Below are positions 30,359 through 50,983 of a stretch of 64,000 nt of DNA, piece after piece (position 1 is the stretch's first letter; each line of letters begins with the position of its first letter). A program made the position numbers and the translations under genes. The DNA is taken from NCBI RefSeq assembly GCF_000002985.6, contig NC_003283.11, positions 19,965,501-20,029,500 on the forward strand, written 5' to 3'. The stretch is from Caenorhabditis elegans (Eukaryota; Nematoda; Chromadorea; Rhabditida; Rhabditidae). The notes under the pieces were generated by a model. The model searched no databases. It was not told the origin of the DNA and worked only from the letters and a program-made list of their open reading frames with translations.

Positions 30359-30746
30359 ATAAGTTGTGTTAATTATCGCTTGTAATACAATACTAATTTT
30401 TCGATCATTTCTCTGAGTTGAGGGTACTACTTTTTACCTGAAATAAATCCTTTTTTTTTGGAAACATATGTTAAAAAACTGTGACAACTGTACAACAAAA
30501 TTTATTCACGAATGATGCATTATGTTCGACTAGTTCCGGAACGGGATTTACAGGTCTTTTCAAAAAAAAAATCTCATTAAAACAATAGAAAAAAGAATTC
30601 TAAGAAGTTTAGGGTAGTGAAAATCTCATTTTTCAATAGAGTGGGGGGCTACACGTTCATTGCAAGGGAGAGGCTCATTTTGGCGGGGTAGAAATGGGGG
30701 AAGAAGCAGCACAAAAAACAGAACAAAAGTGGGGGTAAAAGGACTA

Positions 30747-38920
<8,174 letters not shown>

Positions 38921-40680
38921 TCAGCTGGGTTGGGTGATTATTGTGTGACTATATAGGTTTTGGCGGGGGGTTTTGTAGGTAGGTTCTGAAAATTGAGAAA
39001 ATTGAAAATTAAAATTGGATAATAAAACAGAAAGAGAAAAGTAAAGAAAAATTTTTTGATTTTTTTTTGAATTTTTAAAAATAATTGTTTTGAATTTTCT
39101 AAAAAAGAAATTTTGAAATTTTTTTATTTCAAATCTTTTAGCAATTATAAAAAAAAATAGTGCTAAAACCGAAAAAAGAATCAATTTTTTTTGCAACAAA
39201 AAAAAAGTGACCCCGTGTTATCTTTTGCATCTCACATGGAGGCGAAAAGTCAAGTCACGAGGTATTGGAAAAAATGAGAAAATCAATTAAAAGTTCAAAA
39301 TACAAGGTCTCAAACTATTTTGATATATATATATATACATATACTTAACAAATAATAAATTTAATTTTTTAAAAGGAATTTTCAAAAAAAATTTCAGAAA
39401 ATATTTTTTTTGTAAAAAAAATTGTTAAAAATGAAAAAAATGCAAACTTTGAACTTTTAAGAAAAAAAAAAGAAAAACCACAGATATCAGAATCATGTTA
39501 ATTATATTAAAATTGATAAAGACGGGCAAATCTACGTTTGGGTTTGAAATTTCACTTGAACTATTTTTTAGTTTTCATATGAACATAGCAAAATGTATGT
39601 ATATTGAGAATAGCTGAAACTAATAAAAATAAAACAACATGTGATTTAATTTGCTACAAAACTAATAAAACCTAATAAAATAAATTTATAGCGTTGTTAC
39701 GCATAATATTGTAGATACAATTTCAAACTAAATGGCTGAAAAAAAAAATTTCTAACGATTCTTTAGCTCAACTAATAATAAACAATATGTAAGGTTTACA
39801 CAAATTATGCTGAGATATAATGACAAAATTCGAAATGTATATGAAAAATGGTCCAAAATAGCTTTAAGAATTTGGTCTAAACTGCAAAAACTAATATAAC
39901 TATGAGATAACGCTATAAGTTTCATAATAGTCTAGTTAACTATATATATATATATAGCTATAAAATGTATATAACATTAATCGATACTAATTAAATAACT
40001 TAAAATACGCCAGATACAATTTTAAAGACACACATCGGTTTTCTACCTTAGTATGTCAATAAAATGTTTACTAGAAAAAATGATACACTGAAACTTTTCC
40101 TACATAGCAATAACTAGCACACATATTAACTAAACGCTGTGTTATTTGCCACATAACGAGTAGAAAATCGATATTTTTTGAAAACAGTAGCGTTTTGCCG
40201 TAAAAAAGGTGTATAACATTATAATAATATTTCCAGGATGGAAACTGAGAAATCTATCGATTTTCGGCAACGGGACCCTCGTGGAAAAGAAACCGGGAAG
40301 AAGGAAAAGAAGAAGGTCCACACACCGAGAGATCGAGAAACAATGAGAGAGCGCAGAGAAACGAGACACTTCTCATATATCGACGAGCGGGGCAACCACC
40401 GCCTGACGCTCTCAGTCAACACTGAGACACGAGAGATATGGGAGAGAGACCCAGACATTAGCCACATTTTCTCTGCGCTCTCTTGTTTTTGTGTGCTCTC
40501 TAGCAGCCCCTGGGGGAACTCGGGGGAAAAGGATGCACCAAAAAAGCGGGGAAATGACGTTGGAATATGCGTTTTTCAGGGGGAATTGAGGAATTGAAGA
40601 AATTGAAAGAGAAAGAGGGATTTTAGAATATTCTTGGATTTTTTGGAATGAGTCATCCAAAGAAAAATTAGGTAACAACA
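38921..40680 (-). promoter_or_regulatory. unc-51 5' flank
   Basis: This is the upstream side of unc-51 and no coding exon is convincing. 38921-38985 is probable 5' UTR after the acceptor. 39300-40130 is AT-rich. 40310-40490 is rich in GAGA/CTCT, with GAGAGCGCAGAGAAACGAGA and TTTTCTCTGCGCTCTCTTG, a composition often seen near worm promoters. An open frame at 40238-40597 is biased by these repeats and is not called. Confidence 0.45.
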
Positions 40681-42325
40681 TTATTTAAAGTGAAAAAAAA
40701 TTTTTTTTTGCAAATAATTTTTTTTTTCGAAAACTCTGAAAAATATCAAATTTGGCAAGAAATGTAAAAAAAACCCGCAAAATCTAGGTTTTCTGAAAAA
40801 GTGTCCCGAATGGCGCAGTGTGATTTTCCAGGCCCACCAATCACAGCACCGTGGTTCGAGTCCCTAGTGTGGCAAATATTTTTTATTTTTTGTTTTTAGC
40901 GTTGTAAAACTAAACACAAGCTGAAACTAGAAAATTTGGATATTTTAGTCAATTTTTTCTACCGAAAATTTGTTTTAATTCAAAACCCGGAAAATTTACC
41001 TAAAAATTAGCTTGGAAATAATTTCAAACTTTTGAAACTCCACAAATTCCGATGTTTTCAACAGATTTCAGAAAAATGCACGAATGGCTCAGTGTGATTT
41101 TCCATGTCTACCAATCACAACACCGGGGTTCAAGTCCCCACTGTGGCTAATATTTTTTTTTGTGGTGAGTAACATGGAAAATCGTAAAAGTTTTGCAAAC
41201 TGAGGGATTTCAGTTGAATAATTAATTTAAAAAATTTTTGATTTGTAAAAAAAAAAAATTTTTGAGAAAATTTTTTTGGACTAAAATTTCTTCGACTTCC
41301 TAAAGAGTGAAACAATTTTCGCAGAACAAAGTATCTCAAAATGATTAATGTCTTTTTCCCGTCTTGCTAAGCCCCTTCTCATGCATTTTGAATTGTATTT
41401 ATTTTTGCATTTTTGTTCTGATGCCTTTTTTATTTTCTTTTTCTTCCTTGAAATTCAACTTGCAGAAATTTCTTGTGAAATTTGATGCTTTTTACTATTT
41501 TCCAACTTACATGGACAAACACAACTAACAAAAATTTTAAGCCACCACCGGGACTCGAACCCCGGTGTTGTGATTGGTAGACATGGAAAATCGCACTGCG
41601 CCATTCGGACCAATTTTGAGAAAATTGCGGAAAACGTTAGATAATGTTAGAATTTCAAAGTATTTGAAGATATTAGGTATACTTTAAACATAATCGCGCA
41701 ATATTTCATACTTAATGGCACTATTTCCAAAATTCCAAAAATAATTCAAAAAATAATGTTTTTTTTTGAAAATTTTTGTTTACGTTCAAATTGAGATCCT
41801 ATTTTTAGTTTCAAATGGTCAATCACACCTTGCAAAAAATATTAGCCACAGCCGGGACTCGAACCCCGAAGTTGTGATTGGTAGATCTGGGAAATCGCAC
41901 TGGGACACTTTTTCAAAAAATGCTGAAAAATTTTTTTTTTTAGATTTTAAGTAGTTTCTAACTCAGTCTTAGAGCATTTTCAAGCGAAGTTCGACGTTTT
42001 TTTGGGGTTTTCGAAAAAAAATTTTTGGAACAAAAAAATTTTTGTTTCAAAAATTTTTTTCTAGTTTTCCGCTAATTTTTTCGCTAAAAAGTTCTAATCT
42101 GATATCCTACGACTTTTTATTAAGTTTTTTTTCAGTGTAATAAACCATTTAAAAGGGGGTGATGACATTGACCCAGCAGCGAATAGCGTTCCGCCGAAAA
42201 GATAACATAACCCACATTAAATTAGGGGAGGAGGTGGAAATAAAAAAGAAAAAAAGAAAAACAAATCTCTTTTTCATTTTTATTATTATCCATTCTCATT
42301 CGTCTCTCAGATTTATATTGCTTTG

Positions 42326-43695
42326 ATGTATTGCGTACTTTTCGGATTTAACTGGGGTGAGTTATGAGTTTATTTTTGAAGGTTTTCTAGGTTTAAGCAT
42401 GAAAAAACTACGAAGACGTTTCCGAAAATGTAAAAAAAGTTTTTGAAAATTTGAAATTCCGACATTTTCGACAGTTTTCTGAAAATGTGTCCGAATGGCT
42501 CAGTGGGATTTTCCAGATCTACCACTCACAACTCCAGGGTTCGAATCCCCGCTGTGGCAATTTATTTTTGCATGGTGTGATTGGCCACTTGAAACTAAAA
42601 ATAATAGCTCAAATTGATCATAAACGAATATTTTTGCAAAAAATTATCAATTTTTGAATTTTTTGGAATATTAGAAATGGCATCGCACCTTTACCTATGA
42701 AATTTTGCGCGATTTTGCGAAAAATATACATGAAATCTTCAAATACTTTTAAGTTCCAACAAAATCTAATTTTCCCGCAATTTTCTTAAAATTGGTCCGA
42801 ATGGCTCAGTGGGATTTTCCGGGTCTTCCAATCACAATACCGTGGTTCGAGTCCTTATGGTGGCGAATAATTTTTTCTAGTTTTCATTAACTATAAAACA
42901 TTAAATGTACTGTTTTAAATCATTTTTCTCACTTGAATTCCGGAAAAAATTAAAATTTTGTTTAAAAATTTTTTGTTCAATATTTTAACCTTAAATTTTT
43001 TCAGCCAACAGTTGGTCGATATTCTTCTTGGGATTCTCTACCGGATCATTACTTCTCACCTTGATATTTACTGTGATGTTCATCTACTTTAGGATTTCAA
43101 TGCGAAAATGTGATGAATTTCGGATTAGGGTGAGTTTTTTCCATTATTTTTGGAGAAAAAATTTTCAAAAAAGCTTCTGAGAACTTTTAGACGCTGCAAT
43201 ATAATTCATCAGACCAAACAAAAATTACTTACCCTAGTGGGGAGTCGAACCCCGGTGCTGAGACTGATAGCCCTGGAAAATCCCACTGAGCCATTTGGAC
43301 ACTTTTGGAGGAAATGTCTCAAAATTGCAGTTTTTCATAAAAATTTCGATTTCGATAGTTTTTATACGTTAACATTACTACTTTTGGAACAAATTCCAGA
43401 TTTTCCGTAGTTGTTTTAGAAAAGTGTCCGAATGGTTCAGTGGGATTCTCCATTCCTATCAATCACAACACCGGGGTTCGAGTCCCCATTGTGGCAAATA
43501 ATTTTTACGCTTTATAGGTAGTATGAAAACACTTTTTAAAATGGATTTTGGAATTTTTAAAATGTCCAAAAAAATTTCGAAATTTTTTTCGAAAAAAAAT
43601 TTTTTTTTTTTCAAAAACCCGACACCAAACCATAACAATTTTTGTTGCAGGGAGAAGTTGCACTACCACCACACATAATTGGCAAGTACATCTGA
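42326..43695 (+). CDS. small single-pass membrane protein, 3 exons
   Basis: Exons 42326-42356, 43005-43129 and 43651-43695 give 66 residues. A hydrophobic stretch of about 30 residues (SWSIFFLGFSTGSLLLTLIF and onward) is followed by a basic/polar tail (RISMRKCDEFRIR). It is probably anchored by one membrane segment. CGTCTCTCAG lies 15 bp before the ATG, a likely leader-splice site, and AATAAA is at 43812-43817. Both introns carry tRNA-like repeats, and the 3' UTR contains an 18-G run. I do not recognise the family. The good splice sites, matching phases (1, 0) and poly(A) signal support a real gene. Confidence 0.62.
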
Positions 43696-43764
43696 TGAAT
43701 ATTACATAACTGGTCAAAAAAGACACCCTCCCCCTCCTATCTTAAGGGGCTGCCCCAAGTTGGA

Positions 43765-43782
43765 GGGGGGGGGGGGGGGGGG
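43765..43782 (+). repeat. G18 homopolymer in a 3' UTR
   Basis: Eighteen consecutive Gs follow TTGGA and precede CGCTAT. They lie between the stop (43693-43695) and AATAAA (43812) of the small membrane protein gene. Confidence 0.97.
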
Positions 43783-43817
43783 CGCTATATAAACATTTGC
43801 AATCCTATCGTAATAAA

Positions 43818-46467
43818 TCTATATAACATGTTCATGAATAATCAATCATTTTCGTATACCATTAATTAAATACTTTTACATTTTTCGAGAGGAAAAGAAA
43901 TATGATACTCAATTGTCGAAGAAGGGGAGGTGGGACCCTTTTTCTTAAGATACTTGAATAAGGAAATAGAGTTTAGAGTATATTATTTCATTCATTGTTA
44001 ACAATTTTCTTAAAACATTATTTTCTTAACCATTTTATTGATTAATTTGCTCAAATTCTATGATCCTTTTTAACATTCCTCATATAAAATTTTTATCAAA
44101 AAAGCTGGAAAAATGAGCAAAAAGTGATGTCAATTTGCTCAAAACGTGATTTTAAAGTATAAAATTTGATAATACCTCAAAATTGAAATATATATATATA
44201 TGTATGTATAAACTACACTGTTTTCTCACAATCAATTTGCTAAAATTAGGTTCAGAACTGACAAAAATAGTAATTCCACCATACATCCCATTTTTTCCGA
44301 AATTTTCCGAATATTTGTCTTAATGGCTCAGTGGGATTTTCCAGGTCTACCAATCAAAACACCAGGGTTCGAACCCCCATGGTGGACAATAATTTTTTCA
44401 TGGCTTGATTAGTATGAAAGTATCAACATTTATAGGTTGAACATGTTTTGAACAAAAATTTGAGAAATTTTTTTTTCGGAAAAAAAAGCTTAAATTTTTT
44501 TGCATTTTTTTCCGAACTTTTGAAATCGAACGGGAAAATTTTTTATGTGTCATACTATAACAATAGCCCAGAGAAAAGTCTACCTATTTGTGTTCTATTG
44601 AACACATTACCGTCTATTTGCACAACATATCAGTTTTGTGTGTACCTACGTACCTTTAAATAAACTCTAAATTTTTCTTCTTCATCGTTTGGCACTTCTG
44701 ACAGTTTTTTTAAAGTGATTTTTGTTGTCAACAAGCTGAGAAAAATTGATTTTTTAAAAGAATTTTTAAACGTAAAAAAAAAGAATTTGCAATTAAAAAA
44801 AATCAAAATTTTCAAAGAATTTATATTTCGAACAGTTTTAGGAACTATTTCAGTCTTGTAAATAAAAATTATAAGAAATAAAAATTATTTGTTACGAAGA
44901 GGACTCGAACCCCGGTGTTGTGATTGGTAGACCTGGAAAATCCCACTGCGCCATTTGGACACATTTTCCAGAAAATTTACGAAAACAGCGGTTTTTCCAC
45001 AAAAAATTGAAAGTTTCACTTTTTTCCTTAACTTTTTGAAAAATGTGCACGAATGGCGCAGTGGAATTTTTCATATCCACCAGTTATAACACCGGGGCTC
45101 GAGTCCCCATACTGGCTAATAATTTTTTCACATCTTAAGTAGTCTATAAAATGTGGAAAATGCCACAAAAATTTATTTTGAAGCTCGGTTTTCTAACAAT
45201 TTTTATGCTAAAAAATTAATTTCGCCGAAATTTCGTCAAAATTTTTCATAAATTTTAGTTCTGAATATTTTTAAGTACAGTTTGAAAACCTTATATAACT
45301 AATCTCACTTTGCAAAAATTATTCACCACTACGGGGATTCGAACCCCGGTGTTGTGATTGGTAGACCTGGAAAATCCCACTGCGCCATTCGGACATTTTT
45401 TTAAAAATTGCTGAATTTTGAGTTTTTCAGATTTTTTTTCGAAGAAAAGCGGTAATTCTGGCTACTTTGTCACAAAGTTTAGTTTCCCAGCGTCAGAACA
45501 CACAGAGAAAAACAGAAAGATTACACTAAATTGGAGGGAGAATTGACCTAGCCAGCCCCACAATTTTATGTGTTACACACAAACATCAATGGCAATTAAA
45601 TTGACCTGATACTTTTTTCTCTGTACTCTCTTATTGATCTTTTGTTTTGTTTGAGAAAGTTTGGAAAAAAAATTTTCAAAAAAAAAATTTTTTTTTCCAA
45701 TTTTTTTCAAAAACATATATGTTTTCTATGCGTCATTCTTCCAATTTTCAACACATTTTTCGTTGAAAACCGCTCCAAAACCCTCAAAATTGATGATTTC
45801 CCCCGTTGCGTCATATCCCCCCTCCCCAGCGGTGTCAGTTTGATCAATAAAAACGGCTGTTCCTCGCCAATTTTATCGCTTTTGCCGCTTATCACAAGGC
45901 AAAACATTTTTCTTTACAGCTGCCGTTTTATCAGTTTTGATCTTTTTTCTTCCACTTCCGCGTTTTTTTTTTTTAATTTTGGAAAAAAAAAATTTGAATA
46001 TTTTTTTGTTGAAAAATTGAACTAAAGTTCAAAAAATCATAACTTTTCACATTTTAAAGTTTTTTTTGACAAATTTTTTTTTAATTAGGCGTAAACAATT
46101 GTTTTTTGTGTGAAATAATTTTCAAAATTTTATGTTAAAAATTAACAGTACCACAAGAGCTTTTGTGATGGAACAAAAAAAATTTTTTATAGATTTTTTT
46201 TAAAAGTTCAAAAAATCATAACTTTGCTCATTTTTGTCCGTTTTGCATAAACTTTAATGTAGAACGTGAAACAATAATTTATCTACACAATGCTTTAGTT
46301 TTTAACTTTGAACCGCCAGAATTTACACTATCCCATAAGTTTTCGTAAAAAAATATTTTTGGAAAAATTTTTTAAACTTCAAAGCTTTGTATCTCCACTC
46401 ATTTTGAATATTTTTAGATTTTTTTTTAATACTAAATTTTAAATTTATTATCAATTTCAGACAAAAA
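43818..46467. other. spacer before the Ly6 gene
   Basis: Apart from the last four tRNA-like copies, nothing coding is supported. 45470-45950 is less repetitive and could hold control sequence. 46050-46430 begins the run of degenerate repeats that also fills the Ly6 introns. Confidence 0.5.
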
Positions 46468-49400
46468 ATGAAGCTTTTCTCAACACTCCTCCTGGTCCTC
46501 GTTGTCTTGCTTCTCTCTGTTGGTGAGTTTTAGACGATTTTCCAATTTTGAGTCTTTTTTTTTTGATTTTTAGAATCCGCAAAACGCTGCTATTCCGGAT
46601 CCAAAGACAGATTTGAGTCACGGCAATGTGATACTGGAACTGCTGGAAATTTTGTGTGCCAGAAATTTACGTGTGAAGGTGGAAAATGTAAGTTTATAGC
46701 TATTTAATTTTTCAAAAAAAAACAATTTTTTTTTGAAATTTTATTTCACAATTTCAAATCTTTATAATTTTGTCAACTATTAAGGTTTTGATTAATTTTT
46801 ACTGACTCAAAACTAGGCGAACCAAAAATTGAAAAAAAAAGTTTTTTCAAAAATTAAAAACTTTCCTATTTTTATTAATTTATTAATCCATAAGCAACAA
46901 TGATAACAATTTGAGTTATATCAAAACCTACAGTACCACAAAAACTTTCGTGGCGAGACCCAATTTTTTTTTGAAAATTTTTGAAATTTCAAAACATTAC
47001 ACCTCCGGTTTATTTTTGAATTTTCAATTTATTTGCGACTTAAATTAAAGCCTCAAAATAATTTTTAATTTTTTAATACGTGTTAGTTCTAAATTTGAAA
47101 TTTTGCAAAAAACTACAGTACTCCATGAGTTTTAGAAAAGTTTTTTGAAATTTTTTACAAATTTCAAAATTTCATAACTTTGCACATTTTTAATACTTTT
47201 TGCTCAATTTTACTTTATTTTGTAACGGCCAAATGCTACCGTGAGAAAAAAAAATTCATAACTATTTCTAAAACCTACAGTAGTACTCCAAAAGTTTTCG
47301 TGACGGGACCCAATTTTTGAATGCAAACAATTTCAAATTTCAAAACTTTTTTAACTCCACCTAATATTAAAATTTTCAACTAATTTGTAACATTATTTAA
47401 AGGCAAAAAATAAGTTCACAAAATACAATTATAAAAATTTAAATTTTTGCAAAATCTACAGTACCCGATGAGTTTTCGTGGCGGTGCTCAAAAATTGAAT
47501 TTTTTTTTATTTAAATTTTTACAAATTTCAAAACTTCATAACTTTGCACATTTTCAACATTTTTTGCTTAGTTTTGGTTCATATAGTAACCCCAAACTTT
47601 TACTATGAAAAATTGAAACAAAATCAAAATTATTTTAAAAACCTACAGTACCCCGTGAGTTTTAGTGGTGAGACCCAAAAAAAAAATTTTTTTTTTCGGT
47701 TTATCACAAAATTCCCAAACTTTCCCCAATTTAGTTCCTGCATGATCATTGTAATTCCATACTTAGTTTATACACTTTACAGCTCCATTTATCCTTCGTA
47801 CATGTGCAAATAAGAATACGGGATGTCTGGCGGGTCCAGCAATTTGCAAGTTCTCCAAGGGAACAGGAAGTTGTTCGAGATGTGAAGGCGACAATTGCAA
47901 CTCTTAGAAACTATTTACATATCTTTTTTTTTTGGTTCCTTGTGTGTTTTTTGATTTTGTGTGGTTGCTTTTTTGACAATGAAAAATGAAAAAACAAAAA
48001 AAAAACATTTTTTGAGACATTTTTTTCACAACTTTGACATCGTTTATTTTTAAGATACTGTGCTTATTTTTTAGTCATTTTGTAGACCAAAGATTGCTCT
48101 GTACAGGTGTAACAACTTTTCATGAATAATTATAACCTACATTATCCTAGAAGTTTCCCTGGTGGAACTTAAAAAATTAAACATTTTAAAAAGTCGAATT
48201 TTTTTGCAATTTTCAAAATTGCGTAACTTTGCCAATTATTTGATTTAAGTACAATTTTTTTGTTATATATGAGTTTAAACATGGGCCTATTGAAAAAAGA
48301 AAAAACTACTTAAAATGTTGAAAATCAGGAATATCCCAAGAGTTTTTTGGCAGAGCTCAAAAAAAAATTCAAAAAAAAAAAAAAAAAAAAAAATTGAAAT
48401 TTCAAAAATTTGTAACTCCGCCAATTTTAACTTTTTTTTGCTCATTTCTAATTTGTTGAAAAGCTTCAAAATTCAACTTTTACTATGAGATAAAAAATCA
48501 GAAAATTTTCGAAAATCCACAGTACCCCGGGCATTTCGTGGTGAGACCCAAAAATCTTGGAAAGAAACTGTTTTTTTTTCAAATTTAATTTTGAAGAATC
48601 CCTATGTACTCCTACATATTTTTTTTGTTATTAGCCAAAAATGTTCAGTTTTGTTCCCTTTTACAAGTGTTTTTCGCTCTTTTTATCATTAATTTCCCGT
48701 CCTCGTGCTCTCCTGGCTCCCCAAAATAAAATACTTGAGAAACTGGTGAATTTGTTCTTTTTTTGATGGATTTTTGAATGTAAAAAAGATCAGAAAACCA
48801 AAAATTAAAAATAAAATAGCATTTTTCATTGAAATCAATTTTCTAAAAATCTTGAAAACTTTTTTTTTTTTTGGAATTTTTTTTTCAAGTTTCAGAGCTT
48901 CACAACTAAGTCTACTTATACAATTTTTTGCAATTTTTTGTAGTTTAATTATTGAATTACAAATGTATAAAAAAATAATGTAACATCGGCAAAAATCTGC
49001 AATCCGCCAGAAGTTTTCATGGCGAGACCCAAAATTAAAATTTTTGTTTTATTCCGTAGTTGAACAATTCAACCTTTACTAGATTAAAACAAAAATCAAT
49101 GACGCCAAAAGCCTACATCAGAAGATTTCGTGGCCCGACTCAAAAATGAAAAAAAAAATTTTTTTGGTAAAATGTTCAAATTTCAAAACATCATAACTCA
49201 GCCTACTTTCAAAATTTTCAGCCCATTTTTGTTTTATTCAGTTGCTGAATAACTAAACTACAATAAAAAATGCACAAACTTCAATTGTACCAAAATCCTA
49301 TAGCAGGCCAGGAGTTTTCGTGGCGGGACCCAAAAAACATTTTTTCGAAATTTTTTTTCCAAAAATTCCAAAAACAATTTCAGTGGACTCCAACTTCACA

Positions 49401-49577
49401 GTTCGAGCATGTGCACCAGAAGGATCAAGGTGTGAGTCATCATCTACAGTATGCGCAGATCAAGACGGTGTTGGGTACTGTAGCATTTGCGAAGAGGACA
49501 ATTGCAACTCGGCTGGTGACGTCATCAAGAAATCCACGATTTTTGTGATTTTCTTGGCGGCAATTCGAATTTTTTGA
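46468..49577 (+). CDS. Ly6/three-finger domain protein with alternative last exons
   Basis: Exons 46468-46522 (signal peptide MKLFSTLLLVLVVLLLSV) and 46574-46687 (CYSGSK, QCDTG, FVCQKFTCEGG) are followed by either of two in-frame last exons. Exon 47783-47907 ends CSRCEGDNCNS then stop, giving 97 residues and a secreted form. Exon 49384-49577 ends CSICEEDNCNS plus a linker and hydrophobic tail (TIFVIFLAAIRIF), giving 120 residues and a likely GPI-anchored form. The final CxxCxxDNCN is the hallmark of Ly6/uPAR folds; worm members of this class (odr-2/hot type) act at neuron surfaces. Both last exons share the pattern R(T/A)CA...C...C...CS.C...DNCNS, so one is a duplicate of the other. TATCAATTTCAG lies 7 bp before the ATG. 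Two overlapping genes are possible, but no second signal exon was seen. Confidence 0.78.
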
Positions 49578-50010
49578 GAAATTTGAATAATTTTGTAATT
49601 TTATTGATTCATGTCTTTCTTGTAGCTTTTTTTGAATTTTGAATATTTTTTTATCAAAAAAATTGGATTTTTTTTTCCAAAATTTTTGTTTTTTTCTCTC
49701 AGTTTTGAATGTTTTTATTATTTCAAATTTAATTTATTTTACATAAATGTTAGTTTTAATCATTTTAACAAAAAAAAAGAATTAAATAAAAGTGTTTTAC
49801 ATGAACTAGAAGTTTGAAAAAAATTCCAAAAAAAAAAAAAAATTTCCAAATTTTTTTCAAACTTCCATAACTTGGCTCCTTTTTTTTATTTTCAGGTGAT
49901 TTTTGGCTTGAAATTTTTGGAATTTCAATTGTAAGACGCTGAATGTGTTTTAATTTTATTTTCGTCCAAAGCTACAGTACCCCAGGAGTTTTCGTGGCGG
50001 GACTCAAAAC
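46900..50010. repeat. degenerate repeats in Ly6 introns and flank
   Basis: Copies of CTACAGTACCCCATGAGTTT followed by TCGTGGCGGGACCCAAAA, with AACTTTGCACATTTT in between, recur every 150-250 bp (about 46930, 47105, 47275, 47457, 47643, 48140, 48520, 49000, 49305, 49973). A lone copy lies at about 56897. Confidence 0.85.
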
Positions 50011-50983
50011 ATTTTGTTTTAAAAGAGTTTCCATGTTTTTCCAAAATTCCGTAGCTTCGCCAAATTCTGAGATTTTAAGAAAAAAAAACATTAGGTTTGA
50101 GTAGTGCACAATATTGAGGGTATTTTGATACTTAACTTTAGAAAAAATTTCGAATTTTTGATTTTTTTTGAAAATTCCAAAAAGAAATTCTGAAAATTTT
50201 CAAAAATTATTTTGTTGGCAACTTTTTTTTACCGCAAAAAAATGCTGATTTAAACGTTGAGTGTTTTGTGGCTTAAAATCTGTCAAAAAATCGGAAAATC
50301 AAGAAAAAAAAATTTTTGAAAAAATATTAAAAAATTTTATTTTCAAAAAAAAAAATTTTTCAGAGTAAATTCGTGTTTATACTTATTTTAACCGTCTTTA
50401 ACTACTTTTTTCGAATTTTGATGCCAGCTTGCCCAAAAACTGGCACAGAATCCAAAAACCCGCAAAAATTCAATTGTTTTGCTCCAACTTCCAGCCTAAC
50501 TTGCTCCGTTTCCCACCTAAAAATCCAACAATTTTCCATGCCAATTTAGCGCATCAGTGCGTTATGATGTACATGTGGTCCCCCCCTCTTTTGTGTGTGC
50601 ATTTTTGTGTATTTTTGGTTATGTGGAGGTGAACATCACTTATTTCTCCTTTTTCTCTATCCTTTTGTTTCCATTTTTCTATAGGTTTTTCGGTTTTGGA
50701 GTGCTTTCTTTGAACTGTTTTTTGGAGCTTAAGGACCTGTCTGGCATTTTTAATATAAGATAAGATTTTCAGTTCTGGGAAACTTCAAAACACACAGAAA
50801 AAGTAATTTCCAAAAAAAACATTTTTTAGTTTTTTTTTAAATCTAGCTTTCAGAAAAACTCCAAGTTTTTTCAATTAAAATTTAGTTTAGTTTAATATTT
50901 TTACATAGTTATTTTTCACACAAGCTAAGCTAAAAATTGCTTGAAAATCTCAAAAATGAGCAAAGTTATGATATGTTTAAATG
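50011..50983. other. no feature seen
   Basis: AT-rich DNA without supportable exons. The stretch at 50430-50760 is less repetitive, but its open frames show no recognisable protein. Confidence 0.5.

Larger units (their letters stand above)
28679..30746. other. spacer between unc-51 3' end and gene B
   Basis: No gene found. It holds two small inverted-repeat elements (listed separately) and a dispersed repeat with ATTTCCCCACTGGCGCTACTCC at about 29172, which recurs at about 52084. The probable unc-51 3' UTR is at 30501-30746, with AATAAA on the minus strand at 30501-30506. Confidence 0.6.
40801..45395. repeat. cluster of twelve tRNA-like repeat copies (family 1)
   Basis: About 72 bp copies lie on the plus strand at 40801, 41077, 42486, 42793, 43423, 44317 and 45043, and on the minus strand at 41541, 41844, 43230, 44893 and 45325. 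Each has an A-box-like TGGCTCAGTGG, a B-box-like GGTTCGAGTCC with a perfect T-arm stem (GGGG/CCCC), and a middle such as CCAATCACAACACC. The ends do not pair as an acceptor stem, so these are not working tRNAs. Several lie as pairs about 300 bp apart with matching flanks. The 41521-41930 pair is an inverted copy of the 42460-42890 pair. They are probably tRNA-derived (SINE-like) repeats. Confidence 0.8.

Noticed and set aside
40238-40597. 119-codon frame upstream of unc-51
   Set aside because: It is biased by GAGA-rich sequence, the complementary strand is also open, and no protein family is recognisable.
40801-45395. CRISPR-like array of regularly spaced units
   Set aside because: The units are in both orientations, irregularly spaced and tRNA-like, and the genome is eukaryotic.
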